In this document: piece by piece, positions 32,549 through 41,736 of the stretch
Layout of the letters: every line of letters starts with the position of its first letter
How positions within the stretch are numbered: position 1 is the first letter of the stretch
DNA from: Bacteroidota bacterium
GTDB taxonomy: Bacteria; Bacteroidota; Bacteroidia; Chitinophagales; Chitinophagaceae
DNA length: 64,000 nt
Assembly: GCA_023386555.1 (NCBI GenBank)
Contig: JAEWJK010000001.1
Span: forward strand, 273,545 to 337,544
Direction of reading: 5' to 3'
The notes under the pieces: model-generated
The model's input: only the letters and a program-made list of their open reading frames with translations
The model's database searches: none
Told to the model about the DNA's origin: nothing
Made by a program: the position numbers and the translations under genes

Positions 32549-35458
32549 TTATAATGTACGTTTTACTTCTTCTTCCTCGTAACCTACAACTGTATCACCA
32601 ACTTGAATATCTGCAAAGTTCTTGATGGTTAAACCACATTCGTAGCCTTGAGAAACTTCCTTCACATCGTCTTTGAAACGTTTCAAGCTGCCGAGTTCTG
32701 CGAAACCACCTTCCTGACGAGGGTAAGTAAGGATACCATCTCTGAACACACGGATCTTACTATCTCTTTTCATCTTACCATCTGTGACATAACATCCGGC
32801 AACTGTAGCTTTATCAAACTTGTACACTTCACGTATCTCAATTGTTGCAATCTCTTTCTCCTGAACTTTCGGATCTAACATACCTTCCATGGCACTCCTG
32901 ATCTCGTCGATCGCAGTATAAATGATAGAATACATTTTGATCTGCACACCTTCATTCTCTGCCACTTTACTTGCCTGGCTACTTGGACGAACGTTGAAAC
33001 CAATTACGATTGCATCGGAAGCTGTAGCCAACAATACATCAGATTCAGATATCTGGCCCACGGCTTTGTGTACAACCCTTACAGCAATTTCCTGCGTAGA
33101 AAGTTTCTGTAATGAATCACTCAATGCTTCTACTGATCCATCCACATCACCTTTGATGATTACATTCAGCTCCTTGAAGTTTCCGAGTGCCAAACGACGA
33201 CCGATCTCATCGAGTGTAATGTGTTTTCTTGCTCTTAATCCTTGTTCACGAAGTATTTGTGCTCTCTTCGTTGCAATTTCTTTTGCTTCTGCCTCATCAT
33301 CATATACCTTGAATTTCTCACCAGCTTGTGGTGCTCCATTCAAACCTAAAATAACAACAGGTGTTGAAGGTGGTGCGTCATTTACTCTCTGGTTACGTTC
33401 ATTGAACATGGCTTTTACTCTACCGTAGTGCTGACCACTAACGATCAGATCACCTTGTTTCAAGGTTCCGTTCTGAACAAGTACGGTTGCAACATAACCA
33501 CGACCTTTATCAAGTGAAGCTTCAATGATTGAACCCGTAGCTTCTTTATCAGGATTTGCTTTTACATCTAATAATTCCGCTTCAAGTAATATCTTCTCTA
33601 ATAACAAATCAACATTCAATCCTTTTTTCGCAGAAAGTTCCTGACTCTGGAATTTACCACCCCAGCTTTCTACAAGAATGTTCATGCCTGCTAACTGCTC
33701 GTATATTTTTTGCGGATTAGCTCCGTCTTTATCAATCTTATTTACTGCAAAGATCATTGGTACACCTGCAGCTTGTGCGTGACTGATAGCTTCTTTTGTT
33801 TGAGGCATCACAGCATCGTCAGCAGCAACCACGATAACAGCAACGTCAGTTATTTTGGCACCTCTTGCTCTCATGGCAGTAAAGGCTTCGTGACCTGGTG
33901 TATCTAAGAAAGTAATGTGTTTACCGTTTGGAAGTGTTACCTCGTAAGCACCGATGTGCTGAGTAATACCACCTGCTTCACCGGCTACAACATTTGCACT
34001 TCTAATGTAATCGAGTAATGATGTTTTACCATGGTCTACGTGACCCATGATGGTAACGATCGGTGCTCTTGTTGAAAGATCTTCAGGATTATCTACTTCT
34101 TCCTCTTCTTCCATATCACCGGCATCGTCTATACCAATGAATTCTACTTCGTAATCAAATTCGCTGGCAACAAGCTCTATTACCTCGGCATCTAAACGTT
34201 GGTTGATAGAAACCATGATGCCAAGGCTCATACACTTACTGATGACCTCTGCAAAACTTACATCCATCAGGTTAGCCAGTTCACTAACAGTTACAAATTC
34301 TGTTACCTGTAGTTTGTTATCCTGTCCACCTTCAGCAGCATCAGCCGCCTCTTGTCTTCTTTCTCTTCTATGTTTTGATTTCAGGCTCTTTCCTTTACCA
34401 CCACCACCGGCAAGTTTTGCCTGTGTTTCCCTGATCTTATCCTGAATTTCTTTCTGATCAATTTCTTTATCAACCTGTGGACCTCTGGCATTTCCTCTTC
34501 CGGCTCCACCTTTTTGTATGGTTGGCCTGTTACCTCTTGGTGCACCTCCTTGTCTTCCACCTGCACCAGGACCTCTTTGGAATCCACCACCATCTCTTTG
34601 AAAACCTCCACCTCCACGATTATCGGATGGTTGATCGGCTTTCTTTTCTATTGGAATTCTTTTACGAAGCTTTCTTTTTTCATCAGCAGCACTTCCACCT
34701 GTAGTACCTGCACCTTGCTTAGGTCTCGTATCACTGTCCACGGGTAGTTCAATTTTACCAAGGATCTTCGGACCCGTAAGTTTTTCAGCTTCTATTCTTA
34801 CAATCTGCGGTTCTTCTTCTTTCGGAGCTTCCGGTTCTGGTGTTGGAGCCGGAGGTACTTCCGCAGGAGCTTCTTCAACAACTTTCTTAGTTGATTTTTT
34901 CTTCGGTTTCTCTTCAGTTGTTGCAGCAGGCTCTTCTGTTTTCTCTTCAGCTTTTTTCTTCGCTGTTTTTTTAGGTCTTGTAGAAGAGTCAATAGCAGAT
35001 AGATCAATCTTATCTAAAACTTTTGGACCTTCAACCGTTGGAGCTTCTGCTTTTACCACTTCTGGCTCTGCAGGTTTCTCTTCTTTAGCTGCCACCACTG
35101 GCTCTGGTGCAGGTTCTTCTTTCTTAGGTTCTGGTTGAACTTGAGGTTGAGGTTCCGGCTTAGGCTCTTCTTTTACAACCGGTTTACTTACCTTAATAGA
35201 AATATCTACTTCGTCTTTACGCTTCTTCTCTTGCTGTACATTCTTTGGGATCTCAATTGCATCAGCTTTTGTCTTAGCTACTTTATCTCCCTGGAATTCC
35301 TGTTGCAAAGCCCTGTACTGTGGTTCAGTAAGCTTTGCAGTAGGTTTCAGTTCATCCCTGCTAAAACCTTTGCCTTCTAAAAAGTCAATAAGGGTATCCT
35401 GCCCAATATTGAACTCTTTAGCTGCTGCTAACAATCTCGGTAATTTCAATTCTGACAT
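32549..35458 (-). CDS. infB: translation initiation factor IF-2
   Basis: GTPase that brings initiator tRNA to the ribosome. N-terminal IF2_N fold (residues 1-55), a long Pro/Glu/Lys-rich and Gly/Arg-rich linker (about 60-370), then the G domain from about residue 465 with G1 GHVDHGKTSLLD, G3 DTPGHEAFTAMRARG and G4 NKIDKDG, followed by domains II-IV. 969 aa, typical for Bacteroidota. Third gene of rimP-nusA-infB. A CTGTAG/CTACAG hairpin lies about 20 nt before the ATG. Confidence 0.97.
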   Translation of the reverse strand: MSELKLPRLLAAAKEFNIGQDTLIDFLEGKGFSRDELKPTAKLTEPQYRALQQEFQGDKVAKTKADAIEIPKNVQQEKKRKDEVDISIKVSKPVVKEEPKPEPQPQVQPEPKKEEPAPEPVVAAKEEKPAEPEVVKAEAPTVEGPKVLDKIDLSAIDSSTRPKKTAKKKAEEKTEEPAATTEEKPKKKSTKKVVEEAPAEVPPAPTPEPEAPKEEEPQIVRIEAEKLTGPKILGKIELPVDSDTRPKQGAGTTGGSAADEKRKLRKRIPIEKKADQPSDNRGGGGFQRDGGGFQRGPGAGGRQGGAPRGNRPTIQKGGAGRGNARGPQVDKEIDQKEIQDKIRETQAKLAGGGGKGKSLKSKHRRERRQEAADAAEGGQDNKLQVTEFVTVSELANLMDVSFAEVISKCMSLGIMVSINQRLDAEVIELVASEFDYEVEFIGIDDAGDMEEEEEVDNPEDLSTRAPIVTIMGHVDHGKTSLLDYIRSANVVAGEAGGITQHIGAYEVTLPNGKHITFLDTPGHEAFTAMRARGAKITDVAVIVVAADDAVMPQTKEAISHAQAAGVPMIFAVNKIDKDGANPQKIYEQLAGMNILVESWGGKFQSQELSAKKGLNVDLLLEKILLEAELLDVKANPDKEATGSIIEASLDKGRGYVATVLVQNGTLKQGDLIVSGQHYGRVKAMFNERNQRVNDAPPSTPVVILGLNGAPQAGEKFKVYDDEAEAKEIATKRAQILREQGLRARKHITLDEIGRRLALGNFKELNVIIKGDVDGSVEALSDSLQKLSTQEIAVRVVHKAVGQISESDVLLATASDAIVIGFNVRPSSQASKVAENEGVQIKMYSIIYTAIDEIRSAMEGMLDPKVQEKEIATIEIREVYKFDKATVAGCYVTDGKMKRDSKIRVFRDGILTYPRQEGGFAELGSLKRFKDDVKEVSQGYECGLTIKNFADIQVGDTVVGYEEEEVKRTL

Positions 35459-35480
35459 TAAATGTTTTTTAGTCCAACCT

Positions 35481-35582
35481 CTGTAGTCTTGCTACAGAAT
35501 CTTTTTATTTATCGAGTCAATGGTCAGCGAGTCAATGAGTCATTTCTGTTACGATTGACTTGTTGACTGATGACTTAATGAC
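35481..35582. promoter_or_regulatory. leader hairpin and AGTCA repeat cluster between nusA and infB
   Basis: A perfect 6-bp stem CTGTAG/CTACAG (35481-35497) sits 23-39 nt upstream of the infB ATG on the minus strand. From 35514 there is a cluster of AGTCA pentamers (GAGTCAATG ... GAGTCAATGAGTCA) facing their complements (TGACTTGTTGACTGATGACTT), an imperfect ~30-bp inverted repeat. Confidence 0.4.
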
Positions 35583-36833
35583 TTATTCTTCTCTCTCAAA
35601 CTCAGCCTGCAATACTTTTCTTACTTCTTCTATTGTTTCTTTTTCCAGGTCCGTTCTCTTTTCTAATTCTTCTGATGAAAGATCCAAGACACTCCTGGCT
35701 GTATCGCAACCAACTCTCTTCAATTCATCGATCACCCATGTTTCGATCTCATCACTAAATTCATCCAGATCAATATCAAACTCGTTGGTTTGCTCTTCTT
35801 CTTCACGGTAAACATCAATTTCAAAGCCGGTAAGTTCACAAGCCAGTTTAATGTTCACACCACGACGACCGATAGCAAGAGAAACCTGGTCTGATTTCAA
35901 ATACACTTCAGCATGTTTTTTCTCCTGGTCTATATTCATGTAACTGATCTTAGAAGGAGTTAACGACCGCTGAATTAATAGTTGAATGTTTGTAGTGTAA
36001 TTGATCACATCAATATTCTCGTTCTTCAGTTCACGAACAATACCATGAATACGGCTTCCTTTCATACCTACACAGGCACCTACAGGATCGATACGATCAT
36101 CATAAGATTCAACAGCAACTTTTGCTCTTTCACCCGGTTCACGAACGATCTTTTTGATTGCGATCAAACCATCAAAGATCTCAGGAACCTCAATCTCTAA
36201 CAATTTAGCCAGAAACTCAGGGCTTGTTCTCGACAAAATAATCACAGGTGAGTTATTCTTCATATCCACACGACGAACAACGGCACGAATATTTTCTCCT
36301 TTTTTGAAGTAATCCTGCGGTATCTGTTCAGATTTTGGCAATATCAATTCATTACCATCCTCATCTAATAATAAAACTTCTTTTTTCCATACCTGGTAAA
36401 CTTCTGCACTGATGATGTCGCCCATTCTATCAGCATATTTTTTTACCAATACATTCTTCTTCAGATCGTTGATACGGCTGGCCAATGTTTGCTTTGCAGC
36501 AAGAATAGCACGACGACCAAAATCATAGATGTTCATTTCCTGGTAAAGTTCTTCACCTACTTCAAAGTCAGGTTCTATTTTGATAGCATCGCTGTAACCG
36601 ATCTCTGCCAGTGGATTCAACACTTCACCATCTTCAACGATTTCACGACGACGAATGATCTCAAGGTCACCTTTCTCAGCGTTAACGATTACATCGAAGT
36701 TCTCATCACTGCCAAATCTCTTTCTAAGAAGTGTTTTGAATACATCTTCTACCACTTTCATCAATGTGGGACGATCAATATTTTCTACGTCCCTAAACTC
36801 CTGGAAAGCCTCTATGAGGTTAATACTTGCCAT
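35583..36833 (-). CDS. nusA: transcription termination/antitermination factor NusA
   Basis: NusA N-terminal domain (residues 1-130), S1-like RNA-binding region, and two KH domains with VGACVGMKGSRIHGIVREL and VSLAIGRRGVNIKLACEL. The C-terminal end carries a short helical acidic tail. 416 aa, normal for this phylum. Sits between rimP and infB in the conserved operon. Confidence 0.95.
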   Translation of the reverse strand: MASINLIEAFQEFRDVENIDRPTLMKVVEDVFKTLLRKRFGSDENFDVIVNAEKGDLEIIRRREIVEDGEVLNPLAEIGYSDAIKIEPDFEVGEELYQEMNIYDFGRRAILAAKQTLASRINDLKKNVLVKKYADRMGDIISAEVYQVWKKEVLLLDEDGNELILPKSEQIPQDYFKKGENIRAVVRRVDMKNNSPVIILSRTSPEFLAKLLEIEVPEIFDGLIAIKKIVREPGERAKVAVESYDDRIDPVGACVGMKGSRIHGIVRELKNENIDVINYTTNIQLLIQRSLTPSKISYMNIDQEKKHAEVYLKSDQVSLAIGRRGVNIKLACELTGFEIDVYREEEEQTNEFDIDLDEFSDEIETWVIDELKRVGCDTARSVLDLSSEELEKRTDLEKETIEEVRKVLQAEFEREE

Positions 36834-36893
36834 ACCTTTAAAATTTACGATGTATGAAATACGAAATGCGAATTTGATACATCTGCTTACTTT

Positions 36894-37364
36894 TTAAAAC
36901 TTGATTTGAACGGTTGTTGTTTTTATGTTATCAAAAGGTATCACCAATTGCTGCGTTACCGCTTTTTTGCCTTTACCTTCTGTATGTTCTACGATAATAT
37001 CAGCTTCAGCAACCTGTAAAAGCTTGCCTTCTTTCTTAGAGCCATCAACAAACAATACTTCTACTTCTCTTCCAACATTTTTCAGGTATTGCCTGTGTGT
37101 GGTCAAAGGTTCTGTAAGACCCGGTGAAGAAACTTCAAGAGAGAATTCCCCTTCAGGATACATACCTGTTTCTTCAATCAGTTTATACAACTGGCGATTA
37201 AACTTTACACATCTTTCGATGGTAATGCCATTGTCTCCATCAATAAACACTTTTACATTGTTGGTAGGTTTAATCTTTACGTTGGTCCTGAAATATTCAG
37301 GATGCTCTGCCAGCATTTGGTCTACCAACTGCTCTATCTGTTGAATCTGATTTTCTATTGCCAT
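36894..37364 (-). CDS. rimP: ribosome maturation factor RimP
   Basis: 156 aa with N-terminal domain containing the EVSSPGLTEPL motif and KNVGREVEVLF, characteristic of RimP, and a C-terminal SH3-like barrel (KEGKLLQVAEADIIVEH). Needed for 30S maturation. First gene of rimP-nusA-infB; 60 bp before nusA. Confidence 0.93.
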   Translation of the reverse strand: MAIENQIQQIEQLVDQMLAEHPEYFRTNVKIKPTNNVKVFIDGDNGITIERCVKFNRQLYKLIEETGMYPEGEFSLEVSSPGLTEPLTTHRQYLKNVGREVEVLFVDGSKKEGKLLQVAEADIIVEHTEGKGKKAVTQQLVIPFDNIKTTTVQIKF

Positions 37365-37527
37365 CTCGAGTATGGAAAAAAGAGAAGGGAACGTCTGCCG
37401 TTCCCTTCAATTGTTCTTGTCCGCTGCAAATGTAATGTACAGAGGCAATATCTTCCAAATTTCTATTGCGTTAACTCAATGTAAAATCGACTGCAGAATT
37501 TAGGTGAGTACTTACCTTTACCGCCTC

Positions 37528-37764
37528 ATGATGAAACTGATTATTTGGGGAATTGTTATTTACCTGCTCTACAAATTCATATTTGGTTTTGTGATACCTG
37601 TTTCCAGAGCAACAAGGCAGATCAAAAGCAAGATCAGGGAAGCACAGGCTAACCAGCAAAGATTCCAGGAACAGCAATCACAGCAAGCTGCCAATCAACA
37701 GTTCCAGCGAAAGGAACCACCACCATCTGATGCAGAATATATTGATTACGAGGAGGTGAAGTAG
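37528..37764 (+). CDS. small membrane protein, DUF4834-type
   Basis: 78 aa: one membrane helix (LIIWGIVIYLLYKFIFGFVIPV), a Gln/Arg-rich charged segment (REAQANQQRFQEQQSQQAANQQ) and the end DAEYIDYEEVK. This pattern (membrane helix, Gln-rich middle, YIDYEEVK tail) is that of the Bacteroidota DUF4834 family. Function unknown. ATG at 37528 preferred over a GTG eight codons upstream. Confidence 0.75.
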   Translation: MMKLIIWGIVIYLLYKFIFGFVIPVSRATRQIKSKIREAQANQQRFQEQQSQQAANQQFQRKEPPPSDAEYIDYEEVK

Positions 37765-37805
37765 GAGAATATCGAACAAGGAACAAGGAATATTAAATGA
37801 TGAGC

Positions 37806-38441
37806 CTATCCTTGTTCCGTTAAATTACTGAATTCCAACTCCCATAGCCTCATTGGCGGTTTAAGATGGATGGTTTGTAAGCCAGCTTTTTGTGCTCCTT
37901 CAATATTTGCAAGGGTATCGTCGATGAATAAGGTTTCTTCAGCTTTTATTCCGGCATCATTTAATACCCAGGTATATGCTTCGGGATAAGGTTTACGAAT
38001 TTTTGAAGTATGGGAATAGTAGGCTTTTTCAAAAAGATCGTTGAAATCGTCTTTCCCGAATTGGTGTTTATAAATGTTCACGAAACATTCATAATGAATG
38101 GCATTGGTATTCGAAAACAGGAATAGCCTGTATTTTTTCCTCAGTTCTTTCGCTTTCTCAATTGCTTCTGGCCAGTAGTTGCCGAGAATACTATTCCAGC
38201 AAGTGATTATCTGATCATTAGGCAGATCAACACCTGAAGCTTTTCTTAACTCTGTGTAGAATAAATCATTGTTGAGCTTTCCTGTTTCCAGGTCTTCAAA
38301 TAATGGTGAAGCAGATTGTTGTGAATACAGCTCATTGAAGTTAGCAATGCCTGCATCTACGAAAGCGTTTTCTGTTCGTTTATAATCTACATCAATAAAT
38401 ACACCTCCGAAATCGAATAAGATATTGTTGATTCCCTGCAT
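37806..38441 (-). CDS. HAD-superfamily phosphatase
   Basis: About 211 aa with motif I LFDFGGVFIDVD, motif II LFSNTNAIHYE, conserved Lys in SHTSKIRKPYPEAY and motif IV TLFIDDTLANIEGA. The second Asp of motif I is replaced by Gly, as in the YihX-like DFGGV subgroup; hydrolysis of a small phosphometabolite is likely. ATG at 38441 (MQGINNILFDF). Confidence 0.82.
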   Translation of the reverse strand: MQGINNILFDFGGVFIDVDYKRTENAFVDAGIANFNELYSQQSASPLFEDLETGKLNNDLFYTELRKASGVDLPNDQIITCWNSILGNYWPEAIEKAKELRKKYRLFLFSNTNAIHYECFVNIYKHQFGKDDFNDLFEKAYYSHTSKIRKPYPEAYTWVLNDAGIKAEETLFIDDTLANIEGAQKAGLQTIHLKPPMRLWELEFSNLTEQG

Positions 38442-38468
38442 AGGCAGCAAAAATAATCGTCTGCTCTA

Positions 38469-38705
38469 TTATGCCGCACAATAAGTATAACGCCATTGAA
38501 TCAGGTCTTTAAGATGTTTGCATAGCTCATATTCTTCCTGTTCAACTGCACGGTGTAAAAAATATTCAAGCTCTTCTAATGTGCAGTCATCAAATACAGG
38601 CATAATACGGGTTAATGGCAAATTCCTGATGATGGCCAAAGTTGGTGTGTTGTTCTCTGCTGTTGTTTCTTTTTCTGATCTTACGATATACATTTCCTTT
38701 CTCAT
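38469..38705 (-). CDS. small hypothetical protein (78 aa)
   Basis: Soluble, acidic C-terminal region FDDCTLEELEYFLHRAVEQEEYELCKHLKDLIQWR, with charged helices. ATG at 38705 has GGAGGG 9 nt upstream, favoured over an upstream ATG at 38723. No known motif. Lies between the HAD gene and the multi-PAS kinase, same strand. Confidence 0.65.
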   Translation of the reverse strand: MRKEMYIVRSEKETTAENNTPTLAIIRNLPLTRIMPVFDDCTLEELEYFLHRAVEQEEYELCKHLKDLIQWRYTYCAA

Positions 38706-38834
38706 TTTTAATTCCCTCCACATTTACCAGTTATACGACAAGCGTGCCAGATAAATATTGGTTGAATTTTTTTAATACTGCCGGTTAGGGTAATTTTTAA
38801 AGAAGGAATGCTGGCGAAAACACTAAGCTGTTTC

Positions 38835-41561
38835 TTAATCTGCAGGTAACAAAAGTTTGAAAATAGCTCCTTCTCCAGGTTTGCTTTCTGCCCAAATTTC
38901 ACCTTGATGATTCTTTACAACTCTATATGCGATGGATAAGCCGATGCCTGACCCTTTGTACTCAGCATTGCCGTGCAAACGGGTAAATACATTAAATATC
39001 CTGTCTGCATTTTCCTGTTCGAAGCCAATGCCATTATCTTTCACTTCTATTAAATGAAAAGACCGGTTTGCAGGAAGTGCCTTACTTACGAGCATTTCAT
39101 CACCAGATGGTAACATTCTGGATGAAATTGCAACCTTAGGATTTGCACCTTGCTTTTGATATTTAATAGCATTACCCACAAGGTTTTGCATAAGTTGTTG
39201 CAGTTGACGTTTATGTCCTTTAACAGTGGGTAATCCTCCGATTTCAATCACAGCTTTTTTCTCTGTTATTTCCACTTCAAGATCTTCCTGTACTGCATTA
39301 ACTATTTCTCCAAGGTCAACTGTCTCATCAAGAATAGCTCCCTTGCTTATGTATGAATAATCTAAGAGATCATCTATCAAACTACCCATTCGTCTTGTTG
39401 CAGACTCCATTCGTTGAAAATAGTTCCTGATCTTTTCAGATAAACTGTCTCCAAGTTCTGTTTTGATCCTGTCTGAGAACATTAAGACCTTACGCAATGG
39501 TTCTTTCAGATCATGTGAAGCTGCATAAGCAAATTCTTCCAGGTTAGTATTAGACCTGGTTAATTCTTCAATGGTTCTTTCCAGTTGTAGTTGTGCCTGT
39601 TTAATAGGAGTGATATCAGTGAATATATGTATCAGGTGATCATCATCCATTTTTGAAATCGTAAGTTCCTGCCATCTTCCGGTCATTTCTACATAATACT
39701 GACTTAACGATGGTACACCGGTACGAAGTGTACGAAGACAGGTTTGTCCGTATTCCGATTGAAGAATATTCGGATCTACTTCATTCGCTGTTTTAGAAAG
39801 ATAAATTTCCCTTGGCAAGCCAATATGCTTAACGGCAGCATCGTTTGCCATAATGGTCCTGGCATCTACTACTTCTCCATATTCATTCCTGATCATCTCT
39901 GTAACTGAAATACCGTTAGAAGAATTGGTGAGTATGTTATCGAAGAGGTTTTTCTGGCTTTCAAGTTCCCGTGTTCTTTCTTCCACTTTTAACTGCAGAT
40001 CACTTTCACTTTGTTCCAGTACTTCTTGTGCAAGTTTCTGATCGTGTATATCAAATCCTACACCTACATAACCACCGAATTCCCCGTTATTTAAAAATCT
40101 TGGATTGCCTTTAAATGAATGCCATCTGTAAACACCATCATAACGTTTTACCCTTATTGCAGGTATAAAATATGGTTGCCTGTTATTAAAAGCAGGAACA
40201 TAAAGTTCCATTACACCAGGAATATCATCCGGATGAATAATGCCATTCCATGCTCTTCCAATGGCTTCTTCCATTGACTGTCCTGTATATTCCAGCCAGG
40301 TTTTATTCCAGTAATTAACAGGAGCCTCAGGATCTGGATCAACTATAAAAACAAATATGGGACTATCGTCTGCCAGTTTCTGAAAACGTTGATCGGCTTT
40401 TTTCTGTTCGGAAATATCAGTAAAGAATACGGCAACCCTTTTACTGTTCTCATGCCCTAAACGAAAAGCATACACATCAAACCATTTTTGCATTGCTGCA
40501 GATTCTTCTGCAAAGCGAAGCGGTTTACCTGTCTTTACTACATTGCCATAGGTTTTTGGCCAATGATCTTCCATACCCGGCACCAATTCAAGAATGGTTT
40601 TGCCAATAGCCTCTTTTAATCCTGTTTGTTTTTCAAAGGCCGGGTTGATCTCTATAAAACGATAATCATATCCGTTATTATTGTCATCAAACAAAACTTC
40701 TATAATACAAAATCCCTGGTCCATTGCCTCGAAGAGAGTTCTGTATTTCGCTTCACTTTCTTTCACCTGGGCCTGAGACAATACCTGTGCAGTAACATCG
40801 TGCCCAACACTGATTACACCTGTTGCTTTTGCTGTAACATCATCCAGGTACACCGGCTTGTAAACAAAATCAAAGTATCGCACTTCTTCTACTCCATTCC
40901 TGACGAGTGTTATGGGAAATTGATATGCATAAAACGGATTGCCAGTTGTTCTAACATCATCCAGCAATTGTATAATTCCCTGCGATTCTAATTCTGGAAT
41001 GGCCTGGAGCAGTGGTTTGCCAATAACCTCTGAAGTTCTGTCCCAAACTTCCAGCAGGCTTTCATTGGCCATTTCAATAATGTAGTTATCTCCCTGCAAA
41101 TAGCCGATAATTACAGGAGCACTCATAAAAAAACGGTAGGCCTGTTCAATACTTTTGAATGAGCCTGCCTTTACCTGGTCTGTGGTCTCTTCGGCTGTAT
41201 GAATAATATATTGAAGTGTTCCGGCTTCATCAATAACAGGAACATTTTTAACCTTCCAGTATTTTTCTGGATAGATATCTTTCCCATCAAGTATATCATA
41301 TCGTTGAAATGATAACTCAAATGAGGTTTTATGAGCTAGCACATATTCAAATGAGCGTTTTATGTTGTCTTCATCTGTATTATAAATATCAGTAGGGTTA
41401 GCCGGAAACAGGCTTAGATAGCTACGACCCTCAACCTTAGCTTTTTTTAGCCCGGTTATTTTTTCAAAGTCATTGCTCACCGTAACTACCGTAAAATCGG
41501 GAGCATTCGGCAATAATACCACAGCAATGCCTGGTCTGGCTTCGAAAAGAGTATGATCCAT
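38835..41561 (-). CDS. cytoplasmic multi-PAS sensor histidine kinase
   Basis: 908 aa without membrane helices. Several PAS/PAC domains (about 5-125, 135-255, 270-385, 395-510, 535-650), a coiled-coil linker, HisKA with FAYAASHDLKEPLRK (His near 682), then HATPase with NLVGNAIKYQ, DNGIGF and GSGIGLSIAYRV. No receiver is attached, and no cognate response regulator is adjacent. The signal is unknown; several different PAS ligands may be involved. Confidence 0.88.
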   Translation of the reverse strand: MDHTLFEARPGIAVVLLPNAPDFTVVTVSNDFEKITGLKKAKVEGRSYLSLFPANPTDIYNTDEDNIKRSFEYVLAHKTSFELSFQRYDILDGKDIYPEKYWKVKNVPVIDEAGTLQYIIHTAEETTDQVKAGSFKSIEQAYRFFMSAPVIIGYLQGDNYIIEMANESLLEVWDRTSEVIGKPLLQAIPELESQGIIQLLDDVRTTGNPFYAYQFPITLVRNGVEEVRYFDFVYKPVYLDDVTAKATGVISVGHDVTAQVLSQAQVKESEAKYRTLFEAMDQGFCIIEVLFDDNNNGYDYRFIEINPAFEKQTGLKEAIGKTILELVPGMEDHWPKTYGNVVKTGKPLRFAEESAAMQKWFDVYAFRLGHENSKRVAVFFTDISEQKKADQRFQKLADDSPIFVFIVDPDPEAPVNYWNKTWLEYTGQSMEEAIGRAWNGIIHPDDIPGVMELYVPAFNNRQPYFIPAIRVKRYDGVYRWHSFKGNPRFLNNGEFGGYVGVGFDIHDQKLAQEVLEQSESDLQLKVEERTRELESQKNLFDNILTNSSNGISVTEMIRNEYGEVVDARTIMANDAAVKHIGLPREIYLSKTANEVDPNILQSEYGQTCLRTLRTGVPSLSQYYVEMTGRWQELTISKMDDDHLIHIFTDITPIKQAQLQLERTIEELTRSNTNLEEFAYAASHDLKEPLRKVLMFSDRIKTELGDSLSEKIRNYFQRMESATRRMGSLIDDLLDYSYISKGAILDETVDLGEIVNAVQEDLEVEITEKKAVIEIGGLPTVKGHKRQLQQLMQNLVGNAIKYQKQGANPKVAISSRMLPSGDEMLVSKALPANRSFHLIEVKDNGIGFEQENADRIFNVFTRLHGNAEYKGSGIGLSIAYRVVKNHQGEIWAESKPGEGAIFKLLLPAD

Positions 41562-41706
41562 CTTTGTTGTTAAGTGATAATTTCAACCGGGGGCAATAAA
41601 ATTATGTGTTTTAATTACTCGGAAATGAACCAGTGTCTTTTTATTTTTAGTAAATCACTGTTATTCGCTTTTTGTTTTTCCGTTTTGTACAGTAGCAATT
41701 TGAAAC

Positions 41707-41735
41707 AAAAAAGCCGCTTAATAAGCGGCTTTTTT
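41707..41735. terminator. bidirectional intrinsic terminator
   Basis: A6-GCCGCTT, loop AAT, AAGCGGC-T6: a 7-bp GC stem extended by A6/T6 flanks. Sits directly after the stop at 41737 on the minus strand. Confidence 0.85.
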
Positions 41736-41736
41736 G

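Noticed and set aside
34381..35007. Several Lys/Arg-rich or Leu-rich open frames in the infB linker region
   Set aside because: Shadows of the low-complexity Pro/Glu/Lys linker of IF-2.
38706..38790. Possible sigma-54 promoter (TGGCACG) upstream of the small gene at 38705 on the minus strand
   Set aside because: The -24-like TGGCAC is present, but the -12 position lacks the required GC.
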